Assembly: GCF_002504165.1 (NCBI RefSeq)
Contig: NZ_CP021406.1
Coordinates: 1 to 64,000 of the forward strand
Reading direction: 5' to 3'
DNA: 64,000 nt
Source of the DNA: Pacificitalea manganoxidans
Lineage (GTDB): Bacteria > Pseudomonadota > Alphaproteobacteria > Rhodobacterales > Rhodobacteraceae
Made by a program: the position numbers and the translations under genes. Positions 27,202 to 36,349 of the stretch are shown piece after piece (position 1 is the first letter of the stretch; each line of letters begins with the position of its first letter). The notes below the pieces were generated by a model, which had not been told where the DNA came from, made no database searches, and saw only the letters and a list, made by a program, of their open reading frames with translations.

Positions 27202-27646
27202 GTTTTATGAGGATCTCAAGGTTGGTGACAAGTTCGTCACGCCCCGTCGGACCATTACCGAAGCGGACATCGTGGCGTTTTCGGGCCTGTCCGGCGACTA
27301 TAATGCCTTGCACACAGACGAGATCTTTGCGGCAGAAACCCAGTTTGGTGGGCGGATTGCGCATGGCCCATTGGGGTTCGTGATCGCGACCGGGCTAAGC
27401 AATCGCACCGGGTTGTTCGACGGTTCCACGATCGCATTCCTCGGGATGCAGTGGAAATTCACCGCCCCTATTTACCCGGGAGACACCGTTCACCTCGAAA
27501 TGACAGTCGATGAATTGCGGCGTACGTCCAAACCAGACCGCGGCATTCTCGTGCGCGAGATGAATTTGATCAACCAAAAAGGTCAATTGGTGCAGACAGG
27601 GATGTTCACAACCATGATCAAAGTTAGGGATCCAGCGGCAGAATGA
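27194..27646 (+). CDS. MaoC family dehydratase (hotdog fold)
   Basis: 150 residues from the ATG at 27194 (MPKFYEDLKVGDKF). The hydratase-2 motif FSGLSGDYNALHTDEIFA supplies the catalytic Asp and His. It adds water to an enoyl-CoA, giving the (R)-3-hydroxyacyl-CoA. The start overlaps the synthetase stop by 8 bp and has GGGGGAA upstream. Together with the crotonase at 4320 the locus has two types of enoyl-CoA hydratase. Confidence 0.9.
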   Translation: MPKFYEDLKVGDKFVTPRRTITEADIVAFSGLSGDYNALHTDEIFAAETQFGGRIAHGPLGFVIATGLSNRTGLFDGSTIAFLGMQWKFTAPIYPGDTVHLEMTVDELRRTSKPDRGILVREMNLINQKGQLVQTGMFTTMIKVRDPAAE

Positions 27647-27716
27647 AATTTGTGGTCTCTGATAACACCACGGACAGGACACAGAAAACAGACGTCTCGA
27701 ACAAGGAATAAAGTCT

Positions 27717-28868
27717 ATGCATGGAATGCCCGAATACGGACTTACCGAAGAACAGAAGATGATGCGCGAAAGTGTACTGGGACTTTTGCAACGGTTGCTG
27801 CCGGAAGAAAAGGTACTACAGCTCGATGAAGCGGGCGAGTTCCCGTATGAGGCGTACGACGCGCTCGTCGAACAAGGATGGATGGCACTACCATTCGACG
27901 AGAAATACGGCGGATTGGGGGGCAGTTACGCCGATCTGGCGGTCTTTATTGAAACCATCGCCTATCATTGGATCGGGGTGAGCACGGCCTATCTGACGAC
28001 AACAACTCTTGGCGGTGGGCATATCAAGCTTTATGGCAGCGAAGAACAGAAAAAAGAGTTCATACCGAGGATCATTTCAGGCGAAATAAAGACCGCCTTT
28101 TCGCTGACCGAGCCCGGTGCCGGTTCGGATGCAGCAGCGATCCGTACCCGGGCACAGAGGCGTGGCGATGATTGGGTCATCAATGGCAGCAAGGTCTACA
28201 CCACTGGGGCCCACGTCGCCGATTACCTCGTTGTTGCAACCAAAACCGACCCGGAGGCCGGACACCGGGGAATTTCGCAATTCATTGTAGACACCAAACA
28301 GAAAGGTGTCACGATCCGCCCATTGCGCCAGCTTGGACGTCGCGCGGTACACACCAACGAGGTTTTCTTCGAGGATGTCGCCGTACCGACCGGCCACTTG
28401 TTGGGCGAAGAAAACAGAGGCTGGCACAATCTGATGCGCGGTCTGAACCTCGAGCGAATGATTATTGCTGCGACCCATTGTGGAAACTGTCAACGGGTCA
28501 TCGACTATGTAAAAGCCTACGCTGTCGAGCGTGAACAGTTTGGTCAGCCAATCACCAAATTTCAGTCGATCGCGCATAAAATGGCGGACATGCAGATCAT
28601 GGCCGAACAGGCCCGTCTGATCACCCATAAGGTTGCTAAAATGATGGATGAGGGGCTGCAACCGGTACAGGAGACAGCGATGGCAAAAATTATCGCAACG
28701 GAGAACAACATCAAGATTGCCGACCACGGTATGCAGATCATGGGCGGCGCTGGATACATGATGGATCACGCGATGCAGATGCACTATCGCGATTGCCGTG
28801 TCGGCCCGATCGGCGGAGGCGCGAACGAGATCCAGAGAACCATCATCGCAAAGACAATGGGGCTTTGA
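27717..28868 (+). CDS. acyl-CoA dehydrogenase
   Basis: 383 residues, full acyl-CoA dehydrogenase fold: AFSLTEPGAGSDAAAIRT near residue 125, WVINGSKVYTTGA, and a C-terminal MQIMGGAGYMMDH. The final motif is IGGGANEIQRTII; the usual Glu of YEGTNEIQR is replaced by Gly, as in a subset of bacterial members. It oxidises a saturated acyl-CoA and passes electrons to ETF. An IS5-type remnant begins right at its 3' end. Confidence 0.92.
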   Translation: MHGMPEYGLTEEQKMMRESVLGLLQRLLPEEKVLQLDEAGEFPYEAYDALVEQGWMALPFDEKYGGLGGSYADLAVFIETIAYHWIGVSTAYLTTTTLGGGHIKLYGSEEQKKEFIPRIISGEIKTAFSLTEPGAGSDAAAIRTRAQRRGDDWVINGSKVYTTGAHVADYLVVATKTDPEAGHRGISQFIVDTKQKGVTIRPLRQLGRRAVHTNEVFFEDVAVPTGHLLGEENRGWHNLMRGLNLERMIIAATHCGNCQRVIDYVKAYAVEREQFGQPITKFQSIAHKMADMQIMAEQARLITHKVAKMMDEGLQPVQETAMAKIIATENNIKIADHGMQIMGGAGYMMDHAMQMHYRDCRVGPIGGGANEIQRTIIAKTMGL

Positions 28869-29025
28869 TGACGATGGGCCACGCCGCTACAAACGCCGAA
28901 ACCGGATCGAGATCATGTTCGGCAGGCTGAAGGATTGGCGGCGTGTGGCAACTCGCTATGACCGTTGCCCAAAAGTCTTCCTCTCGGCCATCGCTCTCGC
29001 CGCTACAGTCATATATTGGCTATGA
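28869..29025 (+). pseudogene. IS5-family transposase C-terminal fragment
   Basis: The plus strand reads RRYKRRNRIEIMFGRLKDW, then RVATRYDRCPKVFLSAIAL and AATVIYWL, the end of an IS5-family (IS427-like) transposase including the conserved Glu region with its Y-x-x-R-x-x-I-E motif. Nothing upstream of about 50 codons remains; the junction lies at the stop of the acyl-CoA dehydrogenase. It is a relic of an insertion or deletion that did not destroy the surrounding genes. Confidence 0.8.
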
Positions 29026-29149
29026 TTCCTGAGCCTAAGTTGACGCGCCACGGGACGGGGCGTGATTTGAACTGCGAATCTTGGCGGCACGCTGATCGTC
29101 ACTTGGCCCGTGCTGGGTCTGACCCACTGATGCCAACATTAGAAGGAGG
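29026..29149. other. short gap after IS5 relic
   Basis: No gene is seen. The stretch ends with the AGGAGG (29144-29149) that serves the CoA-transferase at 29156. Some of the sequence may be the end of the IS5 element, but its terminal repeat could not be fixed. Confidence 0.4.
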
Positions 29150-29155
29150 ATGACC

Positions 29156-30307
29156 TTGGGTGTCCTGGACGGAATCAGAATAATCGAGGTGGGGGCGATC
29201 GGGCCGGTTCCCTTTGCAGGAATGCTTCTTTCCGACATGGGTGCCGATGTGATCCGGGTGGATCGACTGACACCCAGCGGCCTGGGAATGCCGCAGGAAA
29301 CCAGATTCAATATTACCGGCCGTGGCCGTCCAAGCATTGCCGTTGACCTAAAATCCTCGGAAGGGCGAGAGGTGTTTCTCGAACTTGTCGCCAAGGCGGA
29401 TGCGCTCATCGAAGGGTTCCGTCCCGGTGTCATGGAACGCCTTGGTATTGGTCCACAGGAGACGCTTGCCGTCAATCCCAAACTGGTTTTTGGCCGCATG
29501 ACCGGATTGGGCCAGACCGGTCCGATGTCCCAGACCGTTGGCCATGACTTGAACTATCTTGGCCTGACTGGGGCCCTTTCGATGATTGGGCCAAAGGACG
29601 CCGCGCCTTCGATTCCGCTGAACTTGGTCGCGGATCTGGGCGGCGGTGCATTATACTTGGCCGTCGGGGTTCTTGGGGCTTTGTTGGAAAGTGGGAAATC
29701 CGGCAAGGGGCAGGTCGTGGATTGTGCGATGATCGACGGGATAACGTCGCTTTTGGCGAGCTATTACGGGTCTTCGGCTGCTGGTCAGTGGGTCCATCAG
29801 CGCGAAAGTAATGTGCTTGATGGTGGTGCGCCTTTCTACTGCCTGTATGAAACAGCGGATGGGCGATATATCAGCATCGCTGCCATTGAACCGAAATTCT
29901 TTGCCGCGCTGTGCGATGGTCTGGAGATCAATCTTTCCGACATGCCGGAGCAATACGACAGAGAAGGCTGGCCCGAGATGCGCCGCCAGTTTGAATCCGT
30001 CTTTGCGACGAAAACAGCGGCAGAATGGGACAGCATCATGAAAGACCGCGAAGCTTGCTTTGGCCAGGTGCTGTCATTCGAAGAAGCCCGTCAACATCCC
30101 CACATGAAATCACGATCTGTCGTGGTGGAGTCCGACGGCATACCTCAACCGGCACCCGCGCCGCGATTTTCGCGGACTCCTTCCGCGATCCAGGCAAGCC
30201 CGTCACCCGACGGGGCAGATACGGACGCAATCCTGGATGCTTGGGGTTTCGACACCCAGACACGCAACAAGTTTCGGGCAAGCGGCGCATTCGGGTCGAG
30301 AAAATGA
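29156..30307 (+). CDS. CaiB/BaiF family III CoA-transferase
   Basis: 383 residues, the expected length. GPVPFAGMLLSDMGADVIRVDR opens the family fold, GRGRPSIAVDLKS follows, and GQTGPMSQTVGHDLNYLGLTGAL contains the catalytic Asp (HDLNY). It moves CoA between acids. The ATG at 29150 directly abuts the AGGAGG (29144-29149), leaving no spacing; the in-frame TTG at 29156 has the correct 6-nt spacing and gives the normal N-terminus (LGVLDGIRIIEVG). It is the intact relative of the pseudogene at 5699-8994. Confidence 0.92.
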   Translation: MGVLDGIRIIEVGAIGPVPFAGMLLSDMGADVIRVDRLTPSGLGMPQETRFNITGRGRPSIAVDLKSSEGREVFLELVAKADALIEGFRPGVMERLGIGPQETLAVNPKLVFGRMTGLGQTGPMSQTVGHDLNYLGLTGALSMIGPKDAAPSIPLNLVADLGGGALYLAVGVLGALLESGKSGKGQVVDCAMIDGITSLLASYYGSSAAGQWVHQRESNVLDGGAPFYCLYETADGRYISIAAIEPKFFAALCDGLEINLSDMPEQYDREGWPEMRRQFESVFATKTAAEWDSIMKDREACFGQVLSFEEARQHPHMKSRSVVVESDGIPQPAPAPRFSRTPSAIQASPSPDGADTDAILDAWGFDTQTRNKFRASGAFGSRK

Positions 30308-30375
30308 CACCGGACGCTGCGACCTCAAATGTGAAAATCTAAAGAAACAATACGGATAAAGGATCAAACCAATGG

Positions 30376-31572
30376 ATGCATTCATCTGCGACTTATATCC
30401 GCACGCCCATAGGCCGCTATGGCGGAGCACTTGCGGCCATACGCGCCGACGATCTTGCCGCTCTGCCGCTTGCGGCCCTTCTGGCGCGCAACCCCTCCCT
30501 TGACCCTGCCATGATTGATGAAGTCTGGATGGGGTGTGCGAACCAAGCCGGGGAAGACAACCGAAATGTCGCCCGTATGGCGCTTCTCCTGGCCGGCTTG
30601 CCTGAAACGGTGCCGGGCGTGACCGTCAATCGTCTTTGTGGATCGGGGCTTGAGGCAGTGGCCGCGGCGACTCGTTCAATTCGCGCCGGCGATATCGACT
30701 TGGCGGTTGCTGGTGGGGTGGAAAGTATGACGCGCGCACCCTTCGTTTTGCCGAAATCCGGCTCAGCCTGGGGGCGCGACAGCACGATGCACGATACAAC
30801 GATCGGCTGGCGCTTCGTCAATCCGTTGATGAAGGCGCAATACGGGACTGATGCAATGCCGGAGACGGCGCAGAACCTCGCCGATGACTATGCGATCTCG
30901 CGGGCCGATCAGGATGAATTTGCATTGCGCTCGCAGATGCGGGCAGCGGAAGCGCAAGCAAGCGGACGCCTGGACAAGGAAATTGTGCCCGTCACGGTAC
31001 CCGTCGGACTGAAAGAAACGACCCAGGTGACGCAGGATGAGCATCCTCGCGCCACCACGCTGGAATCATTGGCCAAACTCAGGCCGATCACCCGACCGGA
31101 TGGGTCCGTGACCGCGGGCAATGCGAGCGGCGTGAATGATGGGGCCGCTGCGCTGATCATCGCTTCGGAGGCGGCGGCAAAGCGCCACGGGCTAACGCCC
31201 ATCGCGCGCATCGTTGGTGCCGCTTCGGCTGGCGTTGCTCCGCGTGTCATGGGATATGGTCCTGTTCCGGCGATAAAAAAACTGGTGTCAAAAACGCAGG
31301 TGCGGCTTGAGTCGCTCGACACGATTGAGTTGAACGAGGCTTTTGCGGCACAAGCCCTCGCCGTGACCCGCGGTCTCGACCTCGCGGACGATGACCCAAG
31401 AGTGAACCCCAACGGGGGCGCGATTGCGCTTGGACATCCACTAGGCATGTCAGGTGCCCGCATCGTTGGCTCGCTCGCGCTTGAACTCGCCCTTACTGGG
31501 GGGCGATACGGCCTTGCCACAATGTGCGTAGGTGTGGGGCAAGGCACAGCGCTCCTTATCGAAAAAACCTAG
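30376..31572 (+). CDS. acetyl-CoA acetyltransferase (thiolase, 3-oxoadipyl-type)
   Basis: 398 residues. The nucleophile is C88 in [29 protein letters not shown] and MCVGVGQG complete the thiolase set. It cleaves a 3-oxoacyl-CoA. Relatives such as PcaF begin with a form like [18 protein letters not shown]; here the ATG at 30372 reads MDAFICD but an extra T puts YIRTPIGR in the other frame, so translation must start at the ATG at 30376 ([14 protein letters not shown]) or the gene is damaged. The body is intact and resembles PcaF. Confidence 0.87.
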   Translation: MHSSATYIRTPIGRYGGALAAIRADDLAALPLAALLARNPSLDPAMIDEVWMGCANQAGEDNRNVARMALLLAGLPETVPGVTVNRLCGSGLEAVAAATRSIRAGDIDLAVAGGVESMTRAPFVLPKSGSAWGRDSTMHDTTIGWRFVNPLMKAQYGTDAMPETAQNLADDYAISRADQDEFALRSQMRAAEAQASGRLDKEIVPVTVPVGLKETTQVTQDEHPRATTLESLAKLRPITRPDGSVTAGNASGVNDGAAALIIASEAAAKRHGLTPIARIVGAASAGVAPRVMGYGPVPAIKKLVSKTQVRLESLDTIELNEAFAAQALAVTRGLDLADDDPRVNPNGGAIALGHPLGMSGARIVGSLALELALTGGRYGLATMCVGVGQGTALLIEKT

Positions 31573-31583
31573 GTGAGGGAAAC

Positions 31584-32342
31584 ATGAAAGTACTCGTACC
31601 TGTCAAACGTGTGATCGACTATAATGTGAAAGTTCGCGTCAAGGCGGACGGAAGCGGTGTCGATCTCGCCAACGTCAAAATGTCCATGAATCCGTTCGAC
31701 GAGATCGCGGTGGAAGAGGCGATCCGGCTGAAGGAAGCGCGCAAGGCTGATGAGGTCGTGGTTATCTCGATCGGCGTCAAGCAGGCGCAGGAAACCCTGC
31801 GCACAGCCCTCGCCATGGGCGCCGACCGCGCCATTCTGGTCGTCGCCTCGGACGATGTTCACAACGACATCGAACCGCTGGCTGTGGCCAAGATCCTGAA
31901 AGCCGTCATCGCCGAGGAAGAGCCAGGTCTGGTGATCGCAGGCAAGCAGGCAATTGATAATGACATGAACGCAACCGGACAGATGCTGTCGGCCCTTCTG
32001 GGCTGGAGCCAGGCGGCGTTCGCCTCGCTTCTGGATATCCATGGCGATCACGCGTTGGTCACTCGCGAAGTGGATGGCGGTCTCCAGACTATCAAGGTGA
32101 AACTGCCCACGATCGTCACTGCCGACCTGCGCCTGAACGAGCCGCGCTATGCGTCTTTGCCGAACATCATGAAGGCCAAGAAAAAGCAGCTGGATGAGAA
32201 AACCTCCGCCGATTACGGCGTCGATGTTACCCCGCGCCTGACTGTGGTCAAGACCGCAGAGCCTGCAGCGCGCGCCGCCGGTATCAAGGTTGGCTCGGTA
32301 GACGAGCTTGTGGCGAAACTTAAGGAAGCGGGGGCTGTGTGA
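31584..32342 (+). CDS. etfB: electron transfer flavoprotein subunit beta (copy 2)
   Basis: 252 residues from the ATG at 31584 ([19 protein letters not shown]), with GTGAGGGAAAC upstream. Long identical segments with copy 1 ([37 protein letters not shown]) show recent common origin, while scattered substitutions (for example [13 protein letters not shown] against [13 protein letters not shown]) show they have begun to diverge. The stop overlaps the etfA ATG. Confidence 0.95.
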   Translation: MKVLVPVKRVIDYNVKVRVKADGSGVDLANVKMSMNPFDEIAVEEAIRLKEARKADEVVVISIGVKQAQETLRTALAMGADRAILVVASDDVHNDIEPLAVAKILKAVIAEEEPGLVIAGKQAIDNDMNATGQMLSALLGWSQAAFASLLDIHGDHALVTREVDGGLQTIKVKLPTIVTADLRLNEPRYASLPNIMKAKKKQLDEKTSADYGVDVTPRLTVVKTAEPAARAAGIKVGSVDELVAKLKEAGAV

Positions 32343-33268
32343 TGGTTGTTCTTCTGATTGGTGAAGCGACCGATGGCGCTCTGGCGCTCGACGCGACCGC
32401 AAAGGCCGTGACGGCGGCAAGACAGATGGGCGATGTGACCGTGCTCTGCACCGGCGCGTCGGCCAAGGCGGTCGCGGACGAAGCGGCCAAGATCGAAGGT
32501 GTCTCCAAGGTGTTGGTCGCCGAGGATGCGCTTTACGGCCACCGCCTTGCGGAACCCGTCGCCGCGCTGATCGCCAACCTGGCCGGAGACTATTCGCATA
32601 TCGTGGCCCCTTCCACGACGGATGCGAAAAACATCATGCCGCGCGTTGCAGCGCTGCTGGATGTGATGATCCTGTCGGATGTGGTGGGCGTCGTCGATGC
32701 CGACACGTTCGAGCGTCCGATCTATGCGGGCAACGCGATCCAGACCGTCAAATCTACCGATGGCATCAAGGTGATGACGATCCGCACCTCGACCTTCGAT
32801 CTGGCCCCGATGGGCGGCTCCGCCGCAGTCGAGGCGATCGCCACCGGCGAGAACCCCGGCCTTTCCGAATGGGTCAACGACAAGGTGGCTGCCTCCGACC
32901 GCCCCGAACTGACCAGCGCCGGCGTGGTCGTTTCGGGCGGGCGCGGCGTCGGCTCGGAAGCCGCCTTCGCCCTGATCGAGAAGCTGGCCGACAAGCTGGA
33001 CGCCGCCGTCGGTGCATCCCGTGCCGCAGTCGACTCGGGCTATGCCCCGAACGACTGGCAGGTCGGACAGACCGGCAAAGTCGTGGCACCGGATCTCTAT
33101 GTCGCCGTCGGCATCTCGGGTGCGATCCAGCACCTTGCCGGCATGAAGGACAGCAAGATCATCGTCGCCATCAACAAGGATGAGGAGGCCCCGATATTCC
33201 AGGTCGCCGATTACGGCCTGGTTGGCGACCTTTTCACCATCGTGCCGGAACTGATCGAAAAACTATGA
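32342..33268 (+). CDS. etfA: electron transfer flavoprotein subunit alpha (copy 2)
   Basis: 308 residues, the same length as copy 1. [44 protein letters not shown] and [11 protein letters not shown] bind FAD. The ATG overlaps the etfB stop (ATGA). It is the last gene of the long plus-strand run from 20331; a terminator-like hairpin with a T5 run follows at 33316-33348. Confidence 0.95.
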   Translation: MVVLLIGEATDGALALDATAKAVTAARQMGDVTVLCTGASAKAVADEAAKIEGVSKVLVAEDALYGHRLAEPVAALIANLAGDYSHIVAPSTTDAKNIMPRVAALLDVMILSDVVGVVDADTFERPIYAGNAIQTVKSTDGIKVMTIRTSTFDLAPMGGSAAVEAIATGENPGLSEWVNDKVAASDRPELTSAGVVVSGGRGVGSEAAFALIEKLADKLDAAVGASRAAVDSGYAPNDWQVGQTGKVVAPDLYVAVGISGAIQHLAGMKDSKIIVAINKDEEAPIFQVADYGLVGDLFTIVPELIEKL

Positions 33269-33315
33269 ACAGAGGTTTCGCCCTCAGATTCCTCTTCCCC
33301 GAGAGCGGAGTATTG

Positions 33316-33348
33316 GCGGCACTAGCGAGACCAGTGTCGCCGCTTTTT
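33316..33348 (+). terminator. rho-independent terminator after etfA
   Basis: GCGGC-ACT pairs with AGT-(GTC)-GCCGC, followed directly by TTTTT (33344-33348). The position is 48 bp after the etfA stop and before a new unit with different gene content. Confidence 0.65.
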
Positions 33349-33451
33349 CCCTACCTTACTCCCCTAGAGAGCTTAATGCAGCCAGTGGAAACTGGATTTA
33401 TCGGACTTTGGCTCAGTCACCCTTCCGCTCGAACTCGTAGATTATTGTACA

Positions 33452-34285
33452 ATGACTGAGAAAATGTTTTACGACGAACCTGTACCGAAGCGCGGACACG
33501 CGCTTCAAGTTGCCAATGGCATCAAGCGAATCGTCGCGAATAACCCAAGCAAGATGACCTATCACGGCACGAACAGTTACATCGTTGAAACGACGGGAGG
33601 TGCGCTTGTTGTTGATCCGGGGCCCGCAGAAGACCTGGTTCATTTCGAGGCAATCATTGAAAACATAGGAAAGAATCCGGTAGGTATACTTGTCACCCAC
33701 CATCATTCTGATCATTTCGGATCAGCGCCACTTCTGCGCGAGAAGACGGGAATGCCCGTTTATGTGTCTCGTGCATTTCCAGATGATGCGTTCGAACCAG
33801 ATGGTCTTCTTGAGGATGGGCAGATCGTCGCTGGTCTGACAGTCCTCTACACTCCCGGCCATGCAAGCGACCATATTTGCTTTGCGAGATCAGACGGTGT
33901 GTTGTTCACTGGCGATCATGTCATGAGTTGGAACAGCTCGATCGTCAATCCGCCTGACGGGAATATGCGAGCCTATTGCGATCAACTGCAACGGTTGATC
34001 GAAAGAAACGACAAGACCTATCTCCCGGGTCATGGGCCTTTTCTTAATAACCCCAAGCCCTATGTCAGCCGACTCCTTACAAATCGTATGCGCAGAGAAG
34101 CAGAGATACTGGCACATATCTCCAAAAGTGAATATTCGCTCAAAGAGATTGCCGCGGCCGTGTACAAAAAATCAGACCCGTTCATAGCACAGGCGGCCGA
34201 AAGGAATGCGGTAGCACATCTACAAAAGCTTCATTCGGAAGGCCACGTGACAGAGCAGGACGGACTCTGGCGAGCAAAAACTTAA
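33452..34285 (+). CDS. MBL-fold metallohydrolase (LACTB2-like)
   Basis: 277 residues. THHHSDHFG is the H-x-H-x-D-H zinc motif, followed by a His in YTPGHASDH, the Asp in LFTGDHVM and a His in LPGHGPF, a complete binuclear site. The C-terminal ~70 residues form a winged-helix-like tail as in LACTB2/hydroxyacylglutathione-hydrolase relatives. It could be a thioesterase or hydrolase. It stands alone between the catabolic region and the T4SS region. Confidence 0.88.
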   Translation: MTEKMFYDEPVPKRGHALQVANGIKRIVANNPSKMTYHGTNSYIVETTGGALVVDPGPAEDLVHFEAIIENIGKNPVGILVTHHHSDHFGSAPLLREKTGMPVYVSRAFPDDAFEPDGLLEDGQIVAGLTVLYTPGHASDHICFARSDGVLFTGDHVMSWNSSIVNPPDGNMRAYCDQLQRLIERNDKTYLPGHGPFLNNPKPYVSRLLTNRMRREAEILAHISKSEYSLKEIAAAVYKKSDPFIAQAAERNAVAHLQKLHSEGHVTEQDGLWRAKT

Positions 34286-34324
34286 CATAAACTTCATTAT
34301 GCGTCTTTGTACTTAGTGTTGCAA

Positions 34325-34337
34325 TAGTATATTATCG
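34325..34337. promoter_or_regulatory. GATARTATAYTATC-type motif, copy 1
   Basis: ATAGTATATTATC upstream of the exported protein at 34374. The same 13-mer occurs inverted at 36350-36363, where it extends to a near-palindrome. Candidate operator for the T4SS-linked XRE regulator; see the finding on this motif. Confidence 0.4.
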
Positions 34338-34373
34338 TATGTATGCTGAGCCTTGTCACAGAGGGTTCTCAGC

Positions 34374-35069
34374 ATGCGCCATCTATTCAATAAGCTCCCC
34401 GCCTCGGTCGCAGTTGCCCTAACTGTGACAGGTCTTTCGCTGCCGATGCCCGCCCGCGCGCAGACCTACCCTATCGATTGCGCGATCCTCTTGTGTCTGT
34501 CGGGCGGCTGGCCCGCTTCCGTCCCTTGCGCTCGAGCGCGCGCCGAATTCATCCGGCGGATTACGCCCTGGCCGGTGGAACCGCCGCTGCAGATCTGGCG
34601 CTGTCCCATGGGCGCTTCCTATGAGAGCGATCGGCCATTAAACAGCGCTGGCCGCATCTTTGAAGCCTTTTACCAGACGGACAGCCGTCGACCGCCCCAA
34701 TCCTTGCAAGTCCATGACCTCGTTCCCACCGACCAGGCACTCCGGCTTGTTCAGGATCGCGCGGACATCGATATCAGCGGTCCCGAGTTCAATTTCGTGC
34801 GGTCCATCCGTGTCTTTGATGTTCGCTATGCGCGGCAGCATGAATCCGGTCGTGACGGTGACTGCAATCGCAGCGCGACCGTGGTCCTCGGCACTTACGG
34901 GACCCAAGGCGATTTCTCTTGGCAGAGGTCTTCCGTCACTGCCCTTCCTTCGGCTCACGTAGGCCTTGAACGCTGGGGCGAGCATTGCCCCGGCATTTAT
35001 CACCGATCCGTATTCGTCGATTGGCGTGACTATGAGGGCAACTACGGGTTTGAGCAGGTGAACTACTGA
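34374..35069 (+). CDS. hypothetical exported protein upstream of T4SS genes
   Basis: 231 residues from the ATG at 34374. A signal peptide (LPASVAVALTVTGLSLPMPARA, then QTYP) is clear, and the mature part has several Cys (CAILLC, PCARAR, WRCPMG, DCNRS, HCPG), so disulfides are likely. I do not recognise a domain. It lies in the T4SS neighbourhood with other small exported proteins (35968, 46525), which suggests a role in the conjugation apparatus or at the envelope. Confidence 0.7.
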   Translation: MRHLFNKLPASVAVALTVTGLSLPMPARAQTYPIDCAILLCLSGGWPASVPCARARAEFIRRITPWPVEPPLQIWRCPMGASYESDRPLNSAGRIFEAFYQTDSRRPPQSLQVHDLVPTDQALRLVQDRADIDISGPEFNFVRSIRVFDVRYARQHESGRDGDCNRSATVVLGTYGTQGDFSWQRSSVTALPSAHVGLERWGEHCPGIYHRSVFVDWRDYEGNYGFEQVNY

Positions 35070-35189
35070 CCTGCCGGCGCGTAGGCTTGCAACGGAACCC
35101 GGCTTCTTTGACTTGTACAACGGCACCGATTATGTGGCGCGGTACACATGCTATTTGGGATTTCGGCAAACGTCGCGGGTTCGCTCTCC

Positions 35190-35417
35190 TCACCCGCCGT
35201 CGCGTCGTCGGATCCGCGTGAGCGCGTCGAAGTCGATTTCCTGTTTCTGTTCCGCGGTGAGATCCGGCCGGATTTCCGATACCGGCTGGGGCCCGTGGAC
35301 ATCCCACATCACCGCATGTGCGCCTGTAGTCCAGCGATATACCCAACCAACAATGCTGTACCCATCGGTCCCGATCAGATTGGCGATCGCGACGCCCTCA
35401 CCGTTATCATCGTTCAC
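35190..35417 (-). CDS. small hypothetical protein
   Basis: 75 codons from a GTG at 35417. IVGWVYRWTTGAHAVMWDV and RPDLTAEQKQEIDFDALTR look protein-like (Trp-rich sheet, then a helix), but no family is recognised and no good ribosome site is seen. It may be a real accessory gene of the T4SS island or a chance frame. Confidence 0.35.
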   Translation of the reverse strand: MNDDNGEGVAIANLIGTDGYSIVGWVYRWTTGAHAVMWDVHGPQPVSEIRPDLTAEQKQEIDFDALTRIRRRDGG

Positions 35418-35585
35418 TTTTTACTGACTTCCTGCACTATGGCGCTGAATTTGCGGCATGGTGTCTTAAGGCGCTCACTTGCGCCGCAGGCCGCACGTGG
35501 TGGATGTTGGCTAACTGCTCTTCCTTGAGGTGGCTGATCTCACGAGGGGATATCCAAAGCGGTACGCCCCAAAATTGCATTGTTC

Positions 35586-35843
35586 TCAAATCTTGTGGTC
35601 GGGCTCCGTGGCGGCTTCGACGATCGCCAGAACCTCCGATAGGTCGAAACCAAGGGCCCGGGACAATACGATGAACTCGACAACGTCGATCCGTCGCTGG
35701 CCACTTTCAATGCGCGCCACGAGAGACTGATGACAGTCAAGCCTGTCCGCCAAATCCTTTTGCCCCAGACCCGCTCTATTTCGGGCCTCAACCAAAGACC
35801 GACAAAGGGCCAGATGCCCGTTACTCCAGATTGTTTTCGACAC
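35586..35843 (-). CDS. XRE-family helix-turn-helix regulator
   Basis: 85 residues, a single HTH domain: LGQKDLADRLDCHQSLVARIESGQRR. The start is a GTG at 35843 with AAAGG about ten bases upstream. Small Cro/C1-type proteins of this size are typical of mobile elements and control transfer genes. Its own leader contains a 7-bp inverted repeat (CGTCACA/TGTGACG) and a TATCTA/TAGATA repeat. It is transcribed away from the virB operon. Confidence 0.85.
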   Translation of the reverse strand: MSKTIWSNGHLALCRSLVEARNRAGLGQKDLADRLDCHQSLVARIESGQRRIDVVEFIVLSRALGFDLSEVLAIVEAATEPDHKI

Positions 35844-35844
35844 G

Positions 35845-35903
35845 CGTCACATACCTTTTGTGACGTCGCTAGCGGATGAAATCTGTTATCTAAAAAGTAG
35901 ATA
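35845..35903 (-). promoter_or_regulatory. two inverted repeats upstream of the XRE gene
   Basis: CGTCACA (35845-35851) pairs with TGTGACG (35859-35865), and TATCTA (35887-35892) with TAGATA (35898-35903). Their position just ahead of the regulator gene suggests autoregulatory operators and promoter elements. Confidence 0.45.
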
Positions 35904-35967
35904 TTTGAGGGTGTTATCGGCGTCTGGTTTCCATGGGCTGCAAGTCTGATGCTCCCGAGGTTGCCCA

Positions 35968-36288
35968 TCAATCCCCTACCAATTGCAGAAATCGGCCGTA
36001 GTCCTCACTGACTTCGCGCGCTTCCTCGAAGGCGCGGGCGCGTTCGCCGTCGAGGCACCGGAAGTAGCTCTGGATATCCTGAATGTAATCTTCGAAGTCC
36101 CCGCGGATGATATCCGCATAGTCCCGCGCGGCCTGCGAATCGCTTGGCAGGAAAGGACGAGATGGCGCAAAGCAGGATTCCGCCAAAACCGGCCCGGGAA
36201 CGCAGATCAGAAGGGCCACAGCTTGTAATGGGAGCAGGCATGTCAACCTTGGGTTTCTCAAACCTGTTATCTCCTTGATCGCAGACAC
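35968..36288 (-). CDS. hypothetical exported small protein
   Basis: 106 residues from a GTG at 36288, with a signal peptide (LPLQAVALLICVPGPVLAES). The mature part has Cys residues (ESCFAP, YFRCLDGERAR) and is helical and acidic. No domain is recognised. It lies divergent to the transglycosylase side of the virB cluster, with the GATARTATAYTATC motif in the promoter gap. The general plan (leader, Cys, Arg-rich helix) recalls the protein at 46525. Confidence 0.6.
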   Translation of the reverse strand: MSAIKEITGLRNPRLTCLLPLQAVALLICVPGPVLAESCFAPSRPFLPSDSQAARDYADIIRGDFEDYIQDIQSYFRCLDGERARAFEEAREVSEDYGRFLQLVGD

Positions 36289-36349
36289 TGGCCGTGACTA
36301 GTGTTTGCGTAACCAAACTACAGCTAAAGCACGATATTACATCTTGCGG

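Noticed and set aside
33379-33392. CCAGT-GGAA-ACTGG inverted repeat upstream of the MBL gene
   Set aside because: Five-base arms with a four-base loop are common by chance in a window of this size and nothing ties it to regulation.
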